Positions 9,021-19,899 of a stretch of 64,000 nucleotides of DNA are shown here, one piece after another. Each line of letters starts with the position of its first letter. The first letter of the stretch is position 1. The position numbers and the translations under genes are program-made. Source of the stretch: Phaeodactylum tricornutum CCAP 1055/1 (lineage: Eukaryota; Bacillariophyta; Bacillariophyceae; Surirellales; Neidiaceae); the NCBI RefSeq assembly GCF_000150955.2, contig NC_011673.1, positions 945,394 to 1,009,393 of the forward strand, written 5' to 3'. The notes under the pieces are model-generated. The model ran no database searches and was not told the DNA's origin. It worked only from the letters and a program-made list of their open reading frames with translations.

Positions 9021-10809
9021 GTCAAACGCGTCAACGTTCATGTCTCGCCTACCTTCCATTCCAACCATCTAGTCTACTTGGTCAATTGTTTGTACACAAG
9101 CAGAAGCCACGGGTCTGCCCTCGTCCAAGTTAATGGGTTGAGTTACTGGCACCGATGCGAAAGTATTGGGGGTGGCTACCCACCTGGATAGAGTCTGCAA
9201 TGGTAGCACCAGCGAGCGTAACGAAATACACCAAGAGTGGCGACGCCCTAGATATATCCGAGTTTCTTCTTTCCGTCGCGCTCCCTGTGGACGAAGCAGA
9301 GAGCGGCCGTACAAGAACCGTCCTTGCAGTTGCATCACCTTTTGATCATTTCGCGACCTTCGTAGGCGTTCCTACAAATTCTTAACGAATCGCCAAGGGG
9401 ATCGATATATTAACATTTTCGTGCAGTCGATGTATCACCCAAGCGTTTCTTGAGGTTTGGAGAGAAAGACATGTTACAGGCGGCGTGGAACAAAAAGCGG
9501 ACGTTCTCTGGAAATGTGAATGTTATTGCTCTATTTGAAAGACACTTCAAGAAACATTGGATGCACTCCCAAACGCGTCACCAATATTGGGGTAGAGGAA
9601 ACCGATTTTAGACTTACAGTTTGTCCTATTTTTTGTCACAACTGTAGTAGCTCTCTCGCTCTCTCAAATAGAGGTATCACTTGGGATCGGACAGCAGCTC
9701 AGTATGTTGTTGGCATTCAAACATTGTGAAAAAGCTAACCTTACCTTTGAAGATTTGGTTGGATGGATACTTTAAACCATAAGGAAGAATTGTGAACAGG
9801 ATTAATGAAAAGGTACCTCATTCACAAGTCAAAGCTCTGATGTCCTCTCAAACGTGTTAATGTTCGTAAAAGGTGTCAACACTATTTATCCGGCAATCAC
9901 CGATCGGCACAGAAGGAATTCCAACCAATGCATGTAAGTGTATCGGTATACGACTTGGTCGGCGACCTATGTTTGGGCGCACGTACACAACTCAACGTAA
10001 CTTTATGGGAGTCGTGGACGCCCGGCCGTCGCCGACTATTGGGGCAGAGAATTTGGCGCGTAGGAACTAGTTCCGAAGATTTCTGAGCGTGAATCCATGG
10101 TCATTCATTTCAATTAGATGAATGGTAGTCGGGAGGTTTCCAGAAGGAGCTGGGTTGCGCTCGGTAGTCGCACTGTTCTTACTAGTCAGTTATTTATGAT
10201 CAGAGAACACTCTTAACGGAAAGTCAAACTAATGACAGTTACTCTAGTTTTCATCGTGCGTGAGTTGTCGTTTTACACACGGCTGAAAAACGGGAAACCA
10301 CGAGTCGTACCGTTGTCTGCATCGCGTACTACAGAGTTGCCGTTGAAACAAGTAGGGGAATCCCGTATGTATAAGTAGTTGGATACCGCATCCAGTCCGG
10401 CGTGTCTTAGACAACGGTTCGTCTCGTTCGAAACCGACCGGCCTCGCGTACCCATACCGTAGCACTGTCACGGAACTCACGCACACACAGTAGGGGGGGT
10501 GACGAATAGTGCACGGTGGGAACCTCGCACGCGTGTGTTCCCCTTCTTCCCTATATAGGGGAAATACGGTACCCGCACACATCCGACATACGAAAACAAC
10601 AAGACCGCTACCACAGGGGCCTGACTTTTTCGGGAAGCATCGCCTCTTTTGGTGAAGGAAGTTTGGTCGTATTGTACTGAAGTGACTGATATCGTCCAAG
10701 AGGACGGATCAGTCCAACCTTGGTCATTCTTGGCTTACATGAACGATACTGTAGTGGCTATTGTAGAAACAGTTACTATTAGCGAGCCTAGAGTGACACG
10801 ATTCACAAC
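9021..10809. other. Intergenic, 1.8 kb, no gene recognised
   Basis: Open frames here (for example minus 10699-10244) have no recognisable domain and biased composition. The only notable signal is a palindromic CCCTATATAGGG TATA-like site at 10549-10560, about 250 bases before the next ATG. Confidence 0.5.
10549..10560. promoter_or_regulatory. Possible TATA-like element
   Basis: A perfect palindrome containing TATATA, about 250 bases upstream of the ATG at 10810. The transcription start is not known, so this is a suggestion only. Confidence 0.3.
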
Positions 10810-13158
10810 ATGAAGTCGCCGTACCCGACACCGGAAAGTAGCCAGACAATGATGTGGACCCCGTCGCCCAAAGCAAGTGTGACGGATTGGCCTTGTCCCG
10901 ACACGGACCCACTCACCAGCGACGAAGCTTCCTTCGTGCCGAATCCGTCACCGTTCGACCCATTCACGACAGACACCGCAACGACAACGCCCGTCAGTAG
11001 CGTCAAGCGCTTGACGGAACGCTTCGAAGCCATTCTACCGAAACCAGCCACACCGCACACGACCCGCACCCCCTCGCGTTCTAGTGCACCTCCGGCTCCC
11101 GTCAAACTCCCCCGACACGCATACGTTCCCGCACCGGCACCCACCGTCCCCGTCGAAAGCGCACCACAAGACGAGGTACGTCGACGGATAGAAAGGGAGA
11201 GACGTCTTTGTCATACTCGTGTCGGGTTGCCTGGAGTAACGGATTGGCTCGGCTCTCCACTGACATACACACACGCCGACACATATATATATATATATAT
11301 ATATCATACAACTTGCATATACTCTCGTGTTCATCAACACCACTACTGCTCACCTGCCTGTTCATCGATCGATTGATCTGCTTTACAGCCGCTGTCCTGG
11401 ACGCCCGCTCCGTTCCTGGGCGAACCTTCGTTATACCATCCCGTGGCGCAGACTCCCGTCACGCCACACATTCCGGCGTCGCGGGGTGTCCCACCGCCGC
11501 CACCACCGCCACCTCCACCCCCGGCTTGGTTCCAACCCATCCAAGCACCATCGTCGGTCAGTTCCGTAGCGGTACCAGACGAACCGCCGCAGTTCCGGCA
11601 ACTCGAAATGATTTCCGCACCCGAGGAAGCGCAGTACTACCAGCACGCCACGACGACGGAATCCGTCGTTGACAGTGTTGCCGAAGATTCGCAGACGGGT
11701 GATGCGGACAGTCCGAACGATGACTTTGCACCGGCGGAATCGACCTTCTTTACCGAAACCTTCGGTTCCGTGTTCGACCGTATCCCAGATTCGTCGACGA
11801 CCTCCGGTGTTTCACAAATGATGAATTCTTTATGGAAAAAAGATCGCGTGGGCCTGGCCAACGAAAGCTTTCAGACCGAACTGCAACAGACCCACGGCGA
11901 CGAGACGGATCGAAAAGCACGTGTGTCGCCCTCCTCCAAGTCGGTCGGCTTTTCCGAAGCGTCTCCCGAGATACATTACGTTGCATCCAGCGGTACGTCC
12001 CTGCGGAGTCTGGATTCCAAAAATCGACAATCGCGACGAAACGTGACCAAAAAGGGTTCCGTGTGGGCGCAAGGGAGTGTATTCGTTCAGGAAATGTACG
12101 AACAAGTGGTATGTGTTGAGGGTAAAAGACGTTCCCTACCTACTAACTCTCCGCCACTCGAAGAAATACACCGCTTACAAATTACTCGTTGTGTGACATA
12201 TTGACAGTTGAAGACCACTACGGCGACCGGTGAGATAGACGACTCGATGCCACCGTCTGTGGAGAAGCTGTTGTCGTTCTTTAGTTGTGACCGAGGCACC
12301 GTCAATCACGACAGCAGTAGCAAATCCACGACCCCCACGGTCCCCCACAGTATTTCTAAAGAAGACTCCAACACTGAAGCATCCTTCACGGATTTAATTA
12401 AAGAGAAACCCACGCCTGCTGCAAAGACTGCTCCCATTGACTGGCCGCAAGATTTTGGCTTTGCCTCGGGTTTGTCCGAAGTTATGCGAAAGAACTCACA
12501 CGAGGATACTCCCTATGACGAGTCGGTGACACCCCGCAAGAACAACACCGCTGAGTTGCTAGATTTGGATTGGGCGGTGCCGCCGCCGGCGAACCGCGAT
12601 TTTGAACATCACGACCACTTTTCCGCACGCTCGGATCCGTTCGTTCCACGGGCGATCGCGGCGCGCCGCACATCGTCGGCCCCGGTCAAGACGAAGGATC
12701 CGTTCTGGAAGAACCTGGAGGATCCCTGTGACTCGCCCACGGATGTCGTCTCGGGAGAAATTAACCGAAAAGATCGCAACGTCGTCCGCGCAAATCTCGC
12801 TACAAAATTCTCGCCGCCCCCTCCGCTCCCACGCAATGAAACCCTTTCCGCTTTCGGAATTGTTGAAAGCTTCTCTGTTCGGAATAGTTCGGAAGAGACT
12901 TACCCGGATCCATCCTTTGCCTTGGATGATTTCGCCGACGAGGAAGATTGCTTGTTTGTGATCCCCCCTCAACTAACCAACAGCCGGAGCTTGCCGCACG
13001 TCCGCCGGAATCACGTGCATCTTTTGGAACAGGAAGACGACCCGTTTACACGACACAGCAATCTGCATCTTTTGGAACAGGAAGATGCTGATTACGAAAC
13101 GCTATCCTCGGGACCGTCTTTCAGCCCGGCCTTTGTCGACGCCCAATTCTCATTCTGA
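10810..13158 (+). CDS. Disordered protein with repeated DPF motifs (three exons)
   Basis: Exons are 10810-11175, 11389-12108 and 12208-13158; both introns have GT-AG ends and phase 0, giving 678 residues. I do not recognise the family. The protein is rich in Pro, Ser and Thr, with a polyproline run near the start of exon 2. It has at least four DPF-type motifs (SPFDPF, SDPFVPR, KDPFWKN, DDPFTRH), the kind that bind clathrin-adaptor appendage domains. Near the C-terminus HLLEQEDD and HLLEQEDAD repeat in tandem. A role in endocytic or adaptor binding is inferred from these motifs only. Confidence 0.7.
11283..11304. repeat. (AT)11 microsatellite in intron 1
   Basis: A 22-base perfect AT dinucleotide run inside the first intron of the DPF-rich gene; a likely polymorphic marker. 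Confidence 0.95.
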
Positions 13159-13590
13159 TCGTGACCGGCATGGCGGCTCCTCATTTCAGCTTCTTCCAGT
13201 TTCTTCCTTGCGTTGGAGATTGCAGTTTCAGCGAATATGTGTATTCAAAATACTTTTCGCACACGCCTCTAATATTAGCACTGTGCTTTGTTTGTCTTCC
13301 ACGCACAACACTACGATTACCGTCTTTTTGTTGGTTTGATTCCTCCTAATAAGAGGACTGCGTTCATTGAAAAAGTCGTTTGCATCAACATCTGCCAATA
13401 GAGAGCTGGATCTCCATCTGTGGCATGATAGGCGTCTCCTTACCTTCACAGTCAGTTGTCTTTGAATTCACAGCATAGTCTGGTCGTTGTGGCTACAGTT
13501 CGCTTGGCTAACGAACCCGGAGTTTCCAAAAGCAACCAACAATTTTACCAACTAAAAACGGCATCGCACCACTTCGTCCGAATAGTCACC
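13159..13590. promoter_or_regulatory. Intergenic region with octamer, upstream of the actin-related gene
   Basis: TCACAGTC at 13446-13453 lies 138 bases upstream of the ATG, in sense orientation. No coding feature is seen. Confidence 0.45.
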
Positions 13591-14838
13591 ATGGCTGGCC
13601 CCATCGCGACAAGTAGTAGCAGAAGTGGCAGCGGTAGCGCTCGCGCCATGATATCATCGACACGAAGGACTGCAAGAACGACGACGACGCGTCTGACAAC
13701 CAATGTTAGATTACCCGTCTTGCTCGAATTTACGTCGTGCTTTTGTCGGGTTGGGTACGCTGGCGAAGCGCTGCCCCATTTTGGAGTATTGTTGCATCCT
13801 GACTTGATTGATTACAATCATGGCTGTGATACTAACGGATCTACTGGTGGTTCTATGCTCGGTCGCGCTACTATGGAGCGCGCTCGATTGTATCAACTCT
13901 TATTTCCGCTCGTGGAAGAATGCTTTGGCCGGATTCACCATCCGGATCCGACAACCCGCAACGTAGTCGTTATTTTTGATACGGGTTTGACGTGTCCACA
14001 AACTTGGCAGGAAACGCTGGAAGGGGTTCTGCACGAAAAGCACGTTCCACACGTCACTTTTCAATCCTGCCTGAGTCTGATTCCGACGGCATTTCCAAAC
14101 TTGCCCGATTCGTTGACAGTGCATGTAACGAATACGGCCGCGTATTGCATGGCTCAGGCTGGCTCGTTGACGTTGCCTTTTACGTTTCAAACCGTTCCGG
14201 CGGGTTACCGCCAAGTAATGCAAGCTAATGGCGGTGAGCCAGACCTGTTGGAACCACTGCTTTGGACGGAGGCCATGACAACATGCTGGTTAGATCCGTC
14301 TAATCCCAACTCGCTGGTAACCGCATTCTTGTCTTGTATACAGGCCTGTCCACGACAGGCGCGACCATACGTTATTGGCAACGTTGTTTTTACTGGCGAA
14401 GCCATCTCCTTCCGACCCGACTTGCCCAATCGTGTGCTAAGACAGGTCAAGACAGTGCTGCTCCAAGACGACGAAAACCGTGGGTCCTACGAACAACAAT
14501 ATCAACCTGGAACTCCTCTAAAAAGCACTGAGAACCCTAATGAAAATCTTTCTACTGCAAAGATTGGCAACCTCGTCGACGACTTCACCAGATTGTGTCA
14601 AACTTGGAGCGAGTTGAGACCGCTCGCCGGTCGAATCGTGGGGTACGTAGACACGGCACCTTACCCTGCCGATCGTGTCGTTTGGGCCGGAAGCTCCGTA
14701 TGGGCCCAGATCTGGCACGGACGGGATCCTGACGCGAAAGCTTTTGGTTGGCGGAAGCCCATAGCCGCGGTGCCGGAAATGAAGACGGAATACACAACGA
14801 TGGTGTCCACTAACGCTTCTTGTACGGTATTGAACTAA
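13591..14838 (+). CDS. Divergent actin-related protein, Arp10-like
   Basis: The protein has 415 residues from the ATG at 13591 (CACCATGGC context); the frame is open further upstream but without a better start. The N-terminal RVGYAGEALPHFG matches the actin phosphate-loop region, and VVWAGSSVWAQIWH near the C-terminus matches the actin WIGGS segment in weakened form. Overall it fits Arp10/ACTR10, the pointed-end subunit of dynactin, better than conventional actin or nuclear Arps. That subfamily call is tentative. The first 30 residues are Ser/Arg/Thr-rich. Weak nucleotide-binding residues are typical of divergent Arps. Confidence 0.7.
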   Translation: MAGPIATSSSRSGSGSARAMISSTRRTARTTTTRLTTNVRLPVLLEFTSCFCRVGYAGEALPHFGVLLHPDLIDYNHGCDTNGSTGGSMLGRATMERARLYQLLFPLVEECFGRIHHPDPTTRNVVVIFDTGLTCPQTWQETLEGVLHEKHVPHVTFQSCLSLIPTAFPNLPDSLTVHVTNTAAYCMAQAGSLTLPFTFQTVPAGYRQVMQANGGEPDLLEPLLWTEAMTTCWLDPSNPNSLVTAFLSCIQACPRQARPYVIGNVVFTGEAISFRPDLPNRVLRQVKTVLLQDDENRGSYEQQYQPGTPLKSTENPNENLSTAKIGNLVDDFTRLCQTWSELRPLAGRIVGYVDTAPYPADRVVWAGSSVWAQIWHGRDPDAKAFGWRKPIAAVPEMKTEYTTMVSTNASCTVLN

Positions 14839-15207
14839 ATGGTCGGCCTTAATTCCCATTCTTTCTGTTGTAGTTCACATGTTGGTCTCTGAGGTGTAAA
14901 AGTCATAGATCCTTGTGAGACTGTACGTATAGCTTCGAGCACTGCGGTTGTAGCTAGTTTGCAGTATTAACTTATTTTTTTCGTAGTCCGCTATCTCTGG
15001 AAGGTCTTCCCGTAGTACGTGTTCATTTCCGGGTCAGTGTACCACAGCATCGTCGAGTCGCGCACGATTCACGACGGAAACACGATCGCCAACCTGTAAC
15101 CGCGACAATGGACGACTCGGGGTCCGCATCGTAATTTTTCGTAGGTTGGATGTCATTTCGTCGTCGCGTCCTTTGGGTTCACTTTCCTTCTTCTTTATAC
15201 TGGAATC
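14839..15207. other. Intergenic, upstream of the IST1 gene
   Basis: No gene seen. TTCTTTATACTGG about 15 bases before the next ATG is AT-rich but not a clear TATA box. Confidence 0.5.
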
Positions 15208-16362
15208 ATGTTTGGAGGTTTCAGCGCATCCAAGCTCAAACCGCGTAAGTTATCGCCTTACAGCGTCCAAAGGTCGGCTTGCAAAGATTCCTAACGCTAA
15301 AAACTTTGTCTTGTGTTAGAATTGAAAATGGCGGTTTCGCGAATTCAAATTGCGAGTAATAAGAAAGCCGCCTTGTCGAAGCAAAAGATGCGGGAAGTAG
15401 CCAAAATGCTATCCGAAGAACCGCCCAAAGAAGAAAAGGCGAAAATTCGTGCGGAAGCCCTCATTCGGGACGACAATCTCATGGAAGCCTATGAAATACT
15501 GCAACTCGAATGTGAATTGATCCACGAGCGACTCAAACTTATCGAATACAGCCGATCATGCCCGCCTGATATGACTTCCGTCATTTCGACATTAATTTGG
15601 GCATCTCATCGGGTGGATATTCCCGAGCTGCTCGCCATTCGCAAACTATTCTGTGCAAAATACGGCAAAGCTTTTGAAGAAGCCGCACTCGCGAATACGA
15701 ATGGCGTCTTGAACGAACGGGTCGTGACAAAATTGTCGGTAGATCCACCGGCTGCATACCTCGTTCATAGGTATTTAGAACGCATTTGCGAGCAGTATGA
15801 GGTAAATTGGACGCCGAAGATCAAGCTATCGGCAGCTCAAATGGTGGAACCCATGGCGGCTCCGGTCGGATATTCCGTAGCGGTGGCACAAGGTAGCGGA
15901 TTGGGTGAAATGTCGTACATCAATCCGGGCATACAAGAAGCAACAACCGGTCAGCTGAATTCCGACGAGGAAATAAATTTCGTCAAGCAGCGATATCAAG
16001 ATTCCGGACCACGTGGCAGCGTCCCACCACCAATTGTGACAGCAACAGCTACACCATACGTGGCATCTTCGTCGAAAACGAATGGTACAGCTTCAGTTTT
16101 GACAAAGAACGACGACTTTGAGGAGGTTGATATTTTTGTGCCCCCCGGGTTACCGACGGCACCACCCGGCAGCACACCGACGACACCCAACAACGACATT
16201 GGCAGTGCTGGAAAGGACAGTGATCCGAATAATGACACTAGTGACACTGACAATGATGAAAACGGGAGTATTGCGGCGAATGGGAACGATGTCGGCGGAG
16301 GCAAACCAAAGGCGTCATCGTATGCAGACTTGGCCGCTCGTTTTGATCAACTAAAGAAGTAG
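15208..16362 (+). CDS. IST1: IST1 homologue, ESCRT-III-associated protein
   Basis: Exon 1 is 15208-15244 and exon 2 is 15320-16362; the GT-AG intron is phase 1 and rebuilds the conserved N-terminus, giving 359 residues. Residues 1-170 form the IST1 helical domain, including the EEKAKIRAEALIRDD segment and EAYEILQLECELI. In other eukaryotes IST1 regulates Vps4 and ESCRT-III at endosomes and in cytokinesis. A Gly/Pro/Thr-rich linker leads to the C-terminal SYADLAARFDQLKK. This fits the MIM1 consensus (acidic xxLxxRLxxLK) that binds Vps4 MIT domains, with Phe in place of the second Leu. Confidence 0.9.
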
Positions 16363-16503
16363 TTCACTTTATTTTTACTTTTCGGGTTCAGCTGTTCTTA
16401 TAGATTTTCGTGTTTGGATCACAACCATGATCACTTTGTTGATCGATTAATCGTTTTGCGCTACTTCTGGATGATAGTATTACTGGAGTGGTACTCTCTG
16501 CTT

Positions 16504-17508
16504 CTACACTTTCGTTTCACCAGCAAAGGCAAAAGTTGCAGGTCCGGTCATGTATATCTTGTTGTCCGATTCCCGCCACTCGATCCACAAATCACCACCG
16601 GGCAAAGTCACGCGCACGGGTTGATCCCCGCGGGGAATCTTTCCAGCCCGCATAGCCGCGACCGTCAGTGCGCAGGCCCCCGTGCCGCAGGCCAAAGTCG
16701 GACCGGCACCACGTTCCCAAACCTTCATGATCAGATGATCATCGCCTTTAACTTGAACAAACTCAACGTTCGTTTTGGCAGGAAAGGATTCGTGTGCTTC
16801 CAATGCTGGTCCATCTTTTTCGAAATCTATATCCTTTTCTAGGTCGTTCACAAAGAAAATGGCGTGGGGATTCCCCATCCCCACCGCTGTACATTTCCAC
16901 GTCTTGCCGTTGGCTTCTAACGTCTGTTCGACCACCGAATCGTGTTCCGCGTTCGCCTCCAAAGTTGTCGGTACCTTGGCAGCTTCCAAAAAGGGTTCTC
17001 CCATATCCACCGTAATTGTCCCGTCCTCGTTCATGACGGGCACGATGCGTCCGGCGAGGGTATGAATTTGGTAGGCGCCGTCGTCGGACTTGGATTCTCC
17101 CAAGTCTTTCAAAAATTGTGCCATACAACGGATTCCGTTGCCACACATTTCTGGCTCGCTTCCGTCGGAGTTGTAAATGCGCATGGTAAAGTCAAAGTCC
17201 GCACCGTCACCGCTCTCCGACGGCGGTTGGAGGGCAAAGATAACACCGTCTCCGCCGATCCCGAAATTGCGGTGACAGAGCATTGCAGATTCCTCCGGAG
17301 TCAAGGACGGTTCGGACTTATCTCGATCATCAATCAGAATGAAATCATTACCGAGCCCGTGGTATTTTGAAAAAGGAACCTTGCGAGCCTCTAGAGTAGT
17401 CCTGCGCAAGCTGGTGCTCGCCGTCGATGACAAAGGACGGACACTAAAAGCGCTAGCCGAGGACAGCGCGAGGGATGCCCAACAGACAACGAGAATCTTC
17501 GAATTCAT
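16504..17508 (-). CDS. dapF: Diaminopimelate epimerase, plastid-targeted
   Basis: Converts LL- to meso-diaminopimelate in lysine synthesis. The 334-residue protein has a signal-peptide-like start followed by SSASAFSVRP, the diatom bipartite plastid cleavage motif with Phe after the cut. The enzyme begins at PFSKYHGLGNDFI. Both catalytic cysteines are present in the expected settings, EMCGNGIRC and LACGTGACALT, and the order GMGNPHAIFFV, VWERGAGPTLACGTGAC is normal. It is convergent with the IST1 gene, 141 bases away. GACTGTGA at 17544-17551 is in sense orientation (TCACAGTC) about 36 bases upstream of its ATG. Confidence 0.95.
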   Translation of the reverse strand: MNSKILVVCWASLALSSASAFSVRPLSSTASTSLRRTTLEARKVPFSKYHGLGNDFILIDDRDKSEPSLTPEESAMLCHRNFGIGGDGVIFALQPPSESGDGADFDFTMRIYNSDGSEPEMCGNGIRCMAQFLKDLGESKSDDGAYQIHTLAGRIVPVMNEDGTITVDMGEPFLEAAKVPTTLEANAEHDSVVEQTLEANGKTWKCTAVGMGNPHAIFFVNDLEKDIDFEKDGPALEAHESFPAKTNVEFVQVKGDDHLIMKVWERGAGPTLACGTGACALTVAAMRAGKIPRGDQPVRVTLPGGDLWIEWRESDNKIYMTGPATFAFAGETKV

Positions 17509-18068
17509 CGTCCCGTTGTTTACTCTATTGATGTTTTGGCGCAGACTGTGAATTGTTGCGATATGCCAGTGTACTGGATGATCGATCGGTGATCGGAGAT
17601 AGAGTCCAATTCCGTATAGCTAGAACAGGAACCGAGTGGAACTCGTCGAGACGTGGAAAATGTGAGGGACAAAAGTTGATCAAGTAGACAGACAGACTGA
17701 CTGACTGTGAGTGACTCCATGTAAACAAACGTGTGTTGGGGGTCGGCGATCGGCGATCGTCCGGTGTCGGAAGAGCGACAATCCTTGCGGTGGAATCCTA
17801 CTGGGGTTTTCTGTCCCTTGTACGTTGTTCACCGTTAATCCCGAACCGTTTCGTACCAAACTTTTTACCAAGTATGATCGCCTAATATAAAAAGTCAATG
17901 CTCGCGGAGATCTGAAAATTGCAGCAGCGTTGGCCTGTACAGCAATACAACGTAGTACACTACGGTACAGATCCAAATTGATTGACTGTGAATGTGAACT
18001 TGCGCTTGTGGTTGCGTCCCTTCTAGAATAGTCTGCTGCTACATCAACGCTTTTGTACTGCTTTCACC
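17509..18068. promoter_or_regulatory. Divergent upstream region of dapF and NDUFB9
   Basis: Three copies of GACTGTGA occur, at 17544-17551, 17703-17710 and 17984-17991, all in the same orientation (TCACAGTC on the dapF sense strand). No gene seen. Confidence 0.5.
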
Positions 18069-18777
18069 ATGACACTTGTACGACCACAGCCGTTGAACGA
18101 CATTTTTCTCGCCGCCGCGAATCAGACGCGACAAAAGGCACGATCGTTGACGCACAACCAAAAGGTAAGGTCGTTGGATAGCTTCTCCGAACGAAGTGGA
18201 CGCCCAGCGTTTCTGATTCATGCATTGGGACTCACTTCCTTTTGTGCAACACAGGTCGCTCACTTGTATCGCCATAGTTTGCGAGTTCTGCTGTCTTGGG
18301 CGGTCGACCGGGACATTTTCAACGAAGCGGCTACGGAGCTTCGAGCGCGGTTTGATGCCCAGCGGGGCGTTTCGGCCGCTGCCGCGTCCCGATTGCTTAA
18401 GGTACGTCGCGAACTGAAGCGACTGTAAACAAACATCTTATTGGGATAACCTCGTCGGGAGTTACTCTGACGCGTCCGACACTTTCTTACTCCTCTCACG
18501 TTTGGTGTGCTTGTTTTTTTTAAAAAAATAGGAGGGGGACGACGAGCTCTTTTCCTTTACGCACCCGGATCCGTACAAGTGCGTCTACATGCCGGGTGGT
18601 TCCAAATTTATGCGCAACCCACCGCTACCCATGGAGGTGTGCTTCCCGGACGGTAATCTACCCGCCGACGCCCCGCGGTACACGGTGAATCCGGACATGT
18701 CTCTGTGCACGCCCGAAACGGGACGCAACGCTGTCGGTACCGTTCTGGTGGATTTCTACAAAAAGAATATGGAATAA
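18069..18777 (+). CDS. NDUFB9: Mitochondrial complex I subunit NDUFB9 (B22), LYR protein
   Basis: Three exons (18069-18164, 18255-18401, 18532-18777), all GT-AG and phase 0, encode 162 residues. LTHNQK followed by VAHLYRHSLR is the LYR-family start, in which the HLYRHSL segment carries the Leu-Tyr-Arg tripeptide. The middle exon matches B22 (LLSWAVDRDIFNEAA, RARFDAQRG). The C-terminal exon has HPDPYKCVYMPGG, like the HPxPY segment of the human protein. B22 is an accessory subunit of the distal membrane arm and binds acyl carrier protein in other species. The tail after PGG is diatom-specific in my reading. Confidence 0.85.
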
Positions 18778-19014
18778 GTACGATTAGTGTGCGAAGAAGT
18801 AGGTTGGAAGGATGTTCCATACACCACGAATCTCGTGGTCACGTACGGCATGCCTTTGAGCCTTATTCTACGTTGAGTAACACTTTCAGTATTGGATGAT
18901 GCATAGATTATATATACAGATCGGACTAGCTCTAAGTGTATCCTTTCCGGGGAAGCTGTCGAGTCTACTGCACACACGATAGTGGGAGCTTCCTTCAATG
19001 AACGTGGCGATTAT

Positions 19015-19899
19015 TCATCGAGTAGTCTTTTGCTTGGTTTGTAGCTCCAACTTTTGCAGTCGAAATCCACAAAGACGTCGGGCATTCTTCTCTTGAAAGG
19101 AAAGCTTGGACTCATCTATTGGGAGTCCCAACATCGTTTGTAGACTTTGCAATTCACCCACCATGTCTTCTTTCCGCTGATACACCAGTGCCAGGACTCG
19201 GAAAGATTCTGCCGAGCTGTTTCGTGAAAGATTGCAGGAGGCCTGAGCAGCCAATACGGCACCGTCCACGTCACCTCGCTCAAGCTTCGCAACCGCTTCG
19301 TTTCGACGCGCACGAATCAGCCATTCCAGGCCAACTGGATACTTCGATTTTCTTTGCATTTTGCCGTCGTTGGCACTTTTACCGTTACTATTACTTGATT
19401 GTGCAAAGTGATCGCGAGCCGTCTGTAGGTCCATGGCGGATCGAAAAGCTATACCGATAGCTTGTTCGTACAATACAATCGCTTGTTCGTAGTCTTTGCG
19501 GTCAAACAATATATCCGCGTGTTGAACTAACTCGTATCCCCGAACTAGTTCCTTGGACGGGCCCGCAGGCACATTCGGGTCGTTGTTGTGGGAATAGAGA
19601 ATCTCGAGAGCTTTCTCTTCAACAACCTTTTTGTACTTGTTGGATGCTTCTGGTGAAATAACGACCGGCCCGTATCCACACAACGAATTGCAGCCGCCTT
19701 CCTCGATGACAAAATGAGCAGGTGCCAAGGCTTGTAAGAGATGCATGGTCCGAGCGGCACCGTCGGCGACGCACCCCGGAGAAAGGCAGACTTGCAGAGT
19801 GACACGTTCCGGGATGGGGGAGTTCCTAGCAGCCAACCGTGACGAAGACGAGGACGCCAAGAGTGTCGTCAACACTTTCCAACCAAAAGTGGCTACCAT
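19015..19899 (-). CDS. Thioredoxin-like [2Fe-2S] ferredoxin domain fused to a TPR-like region
   Basis: The protein has 294 residues from the ATG at 19899. After an N-terminal Ser/Arg/Ala stretch that looks like an organelle presequence, about residues 30-115 form a thioredoxin-like ferredoxin domain. VCLSPGC gives two cysteines and GGCNSLCGYGPVVIS gives the other two, the usual C-x4-C plus C-x3-C ligand pattern. A linker with VRGYELVQHADILFDRKDYEQAIVLYEQAI begins a TPR-like helical region. A second helical pair is in NEAVAKLERGDVDGAVLAAQ and the following helix. The function is unknown: electron transfer plus protein binding is the obvious guess. Confidence 0.75.
   Translation of the reverse strand: MVATFGWKVLTTLLASSSSSRLAARNSPIPERVTLQVCLSPGCVADGAARTMHLLQALAPAHFVIEEGGCNSLCGYGPVVISPEASNKYKKVVEEKALEILYSHNNDPNVPAGPSKELVRGYELVQHADILFDRKDYEQAIVLYEQAIGIAFRSAMDLQTARDHFAQSSNSNGKSANDGKMQRKSKYPVGLEWLIRARRNEAVAKLERGDVDGAVLAAQASCNLSRNSSAESFRVLALVYQRKEDMVGELQSLQTMLGLPIDESKLSFQEKNARRLCGFRLQKLELQTKQKTTR

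Noticed and set aside
10244-10699. A 151-residue minus frame
   Set aside because: No domain, biased composition and overlapping probable promoter sequence of the next gene.
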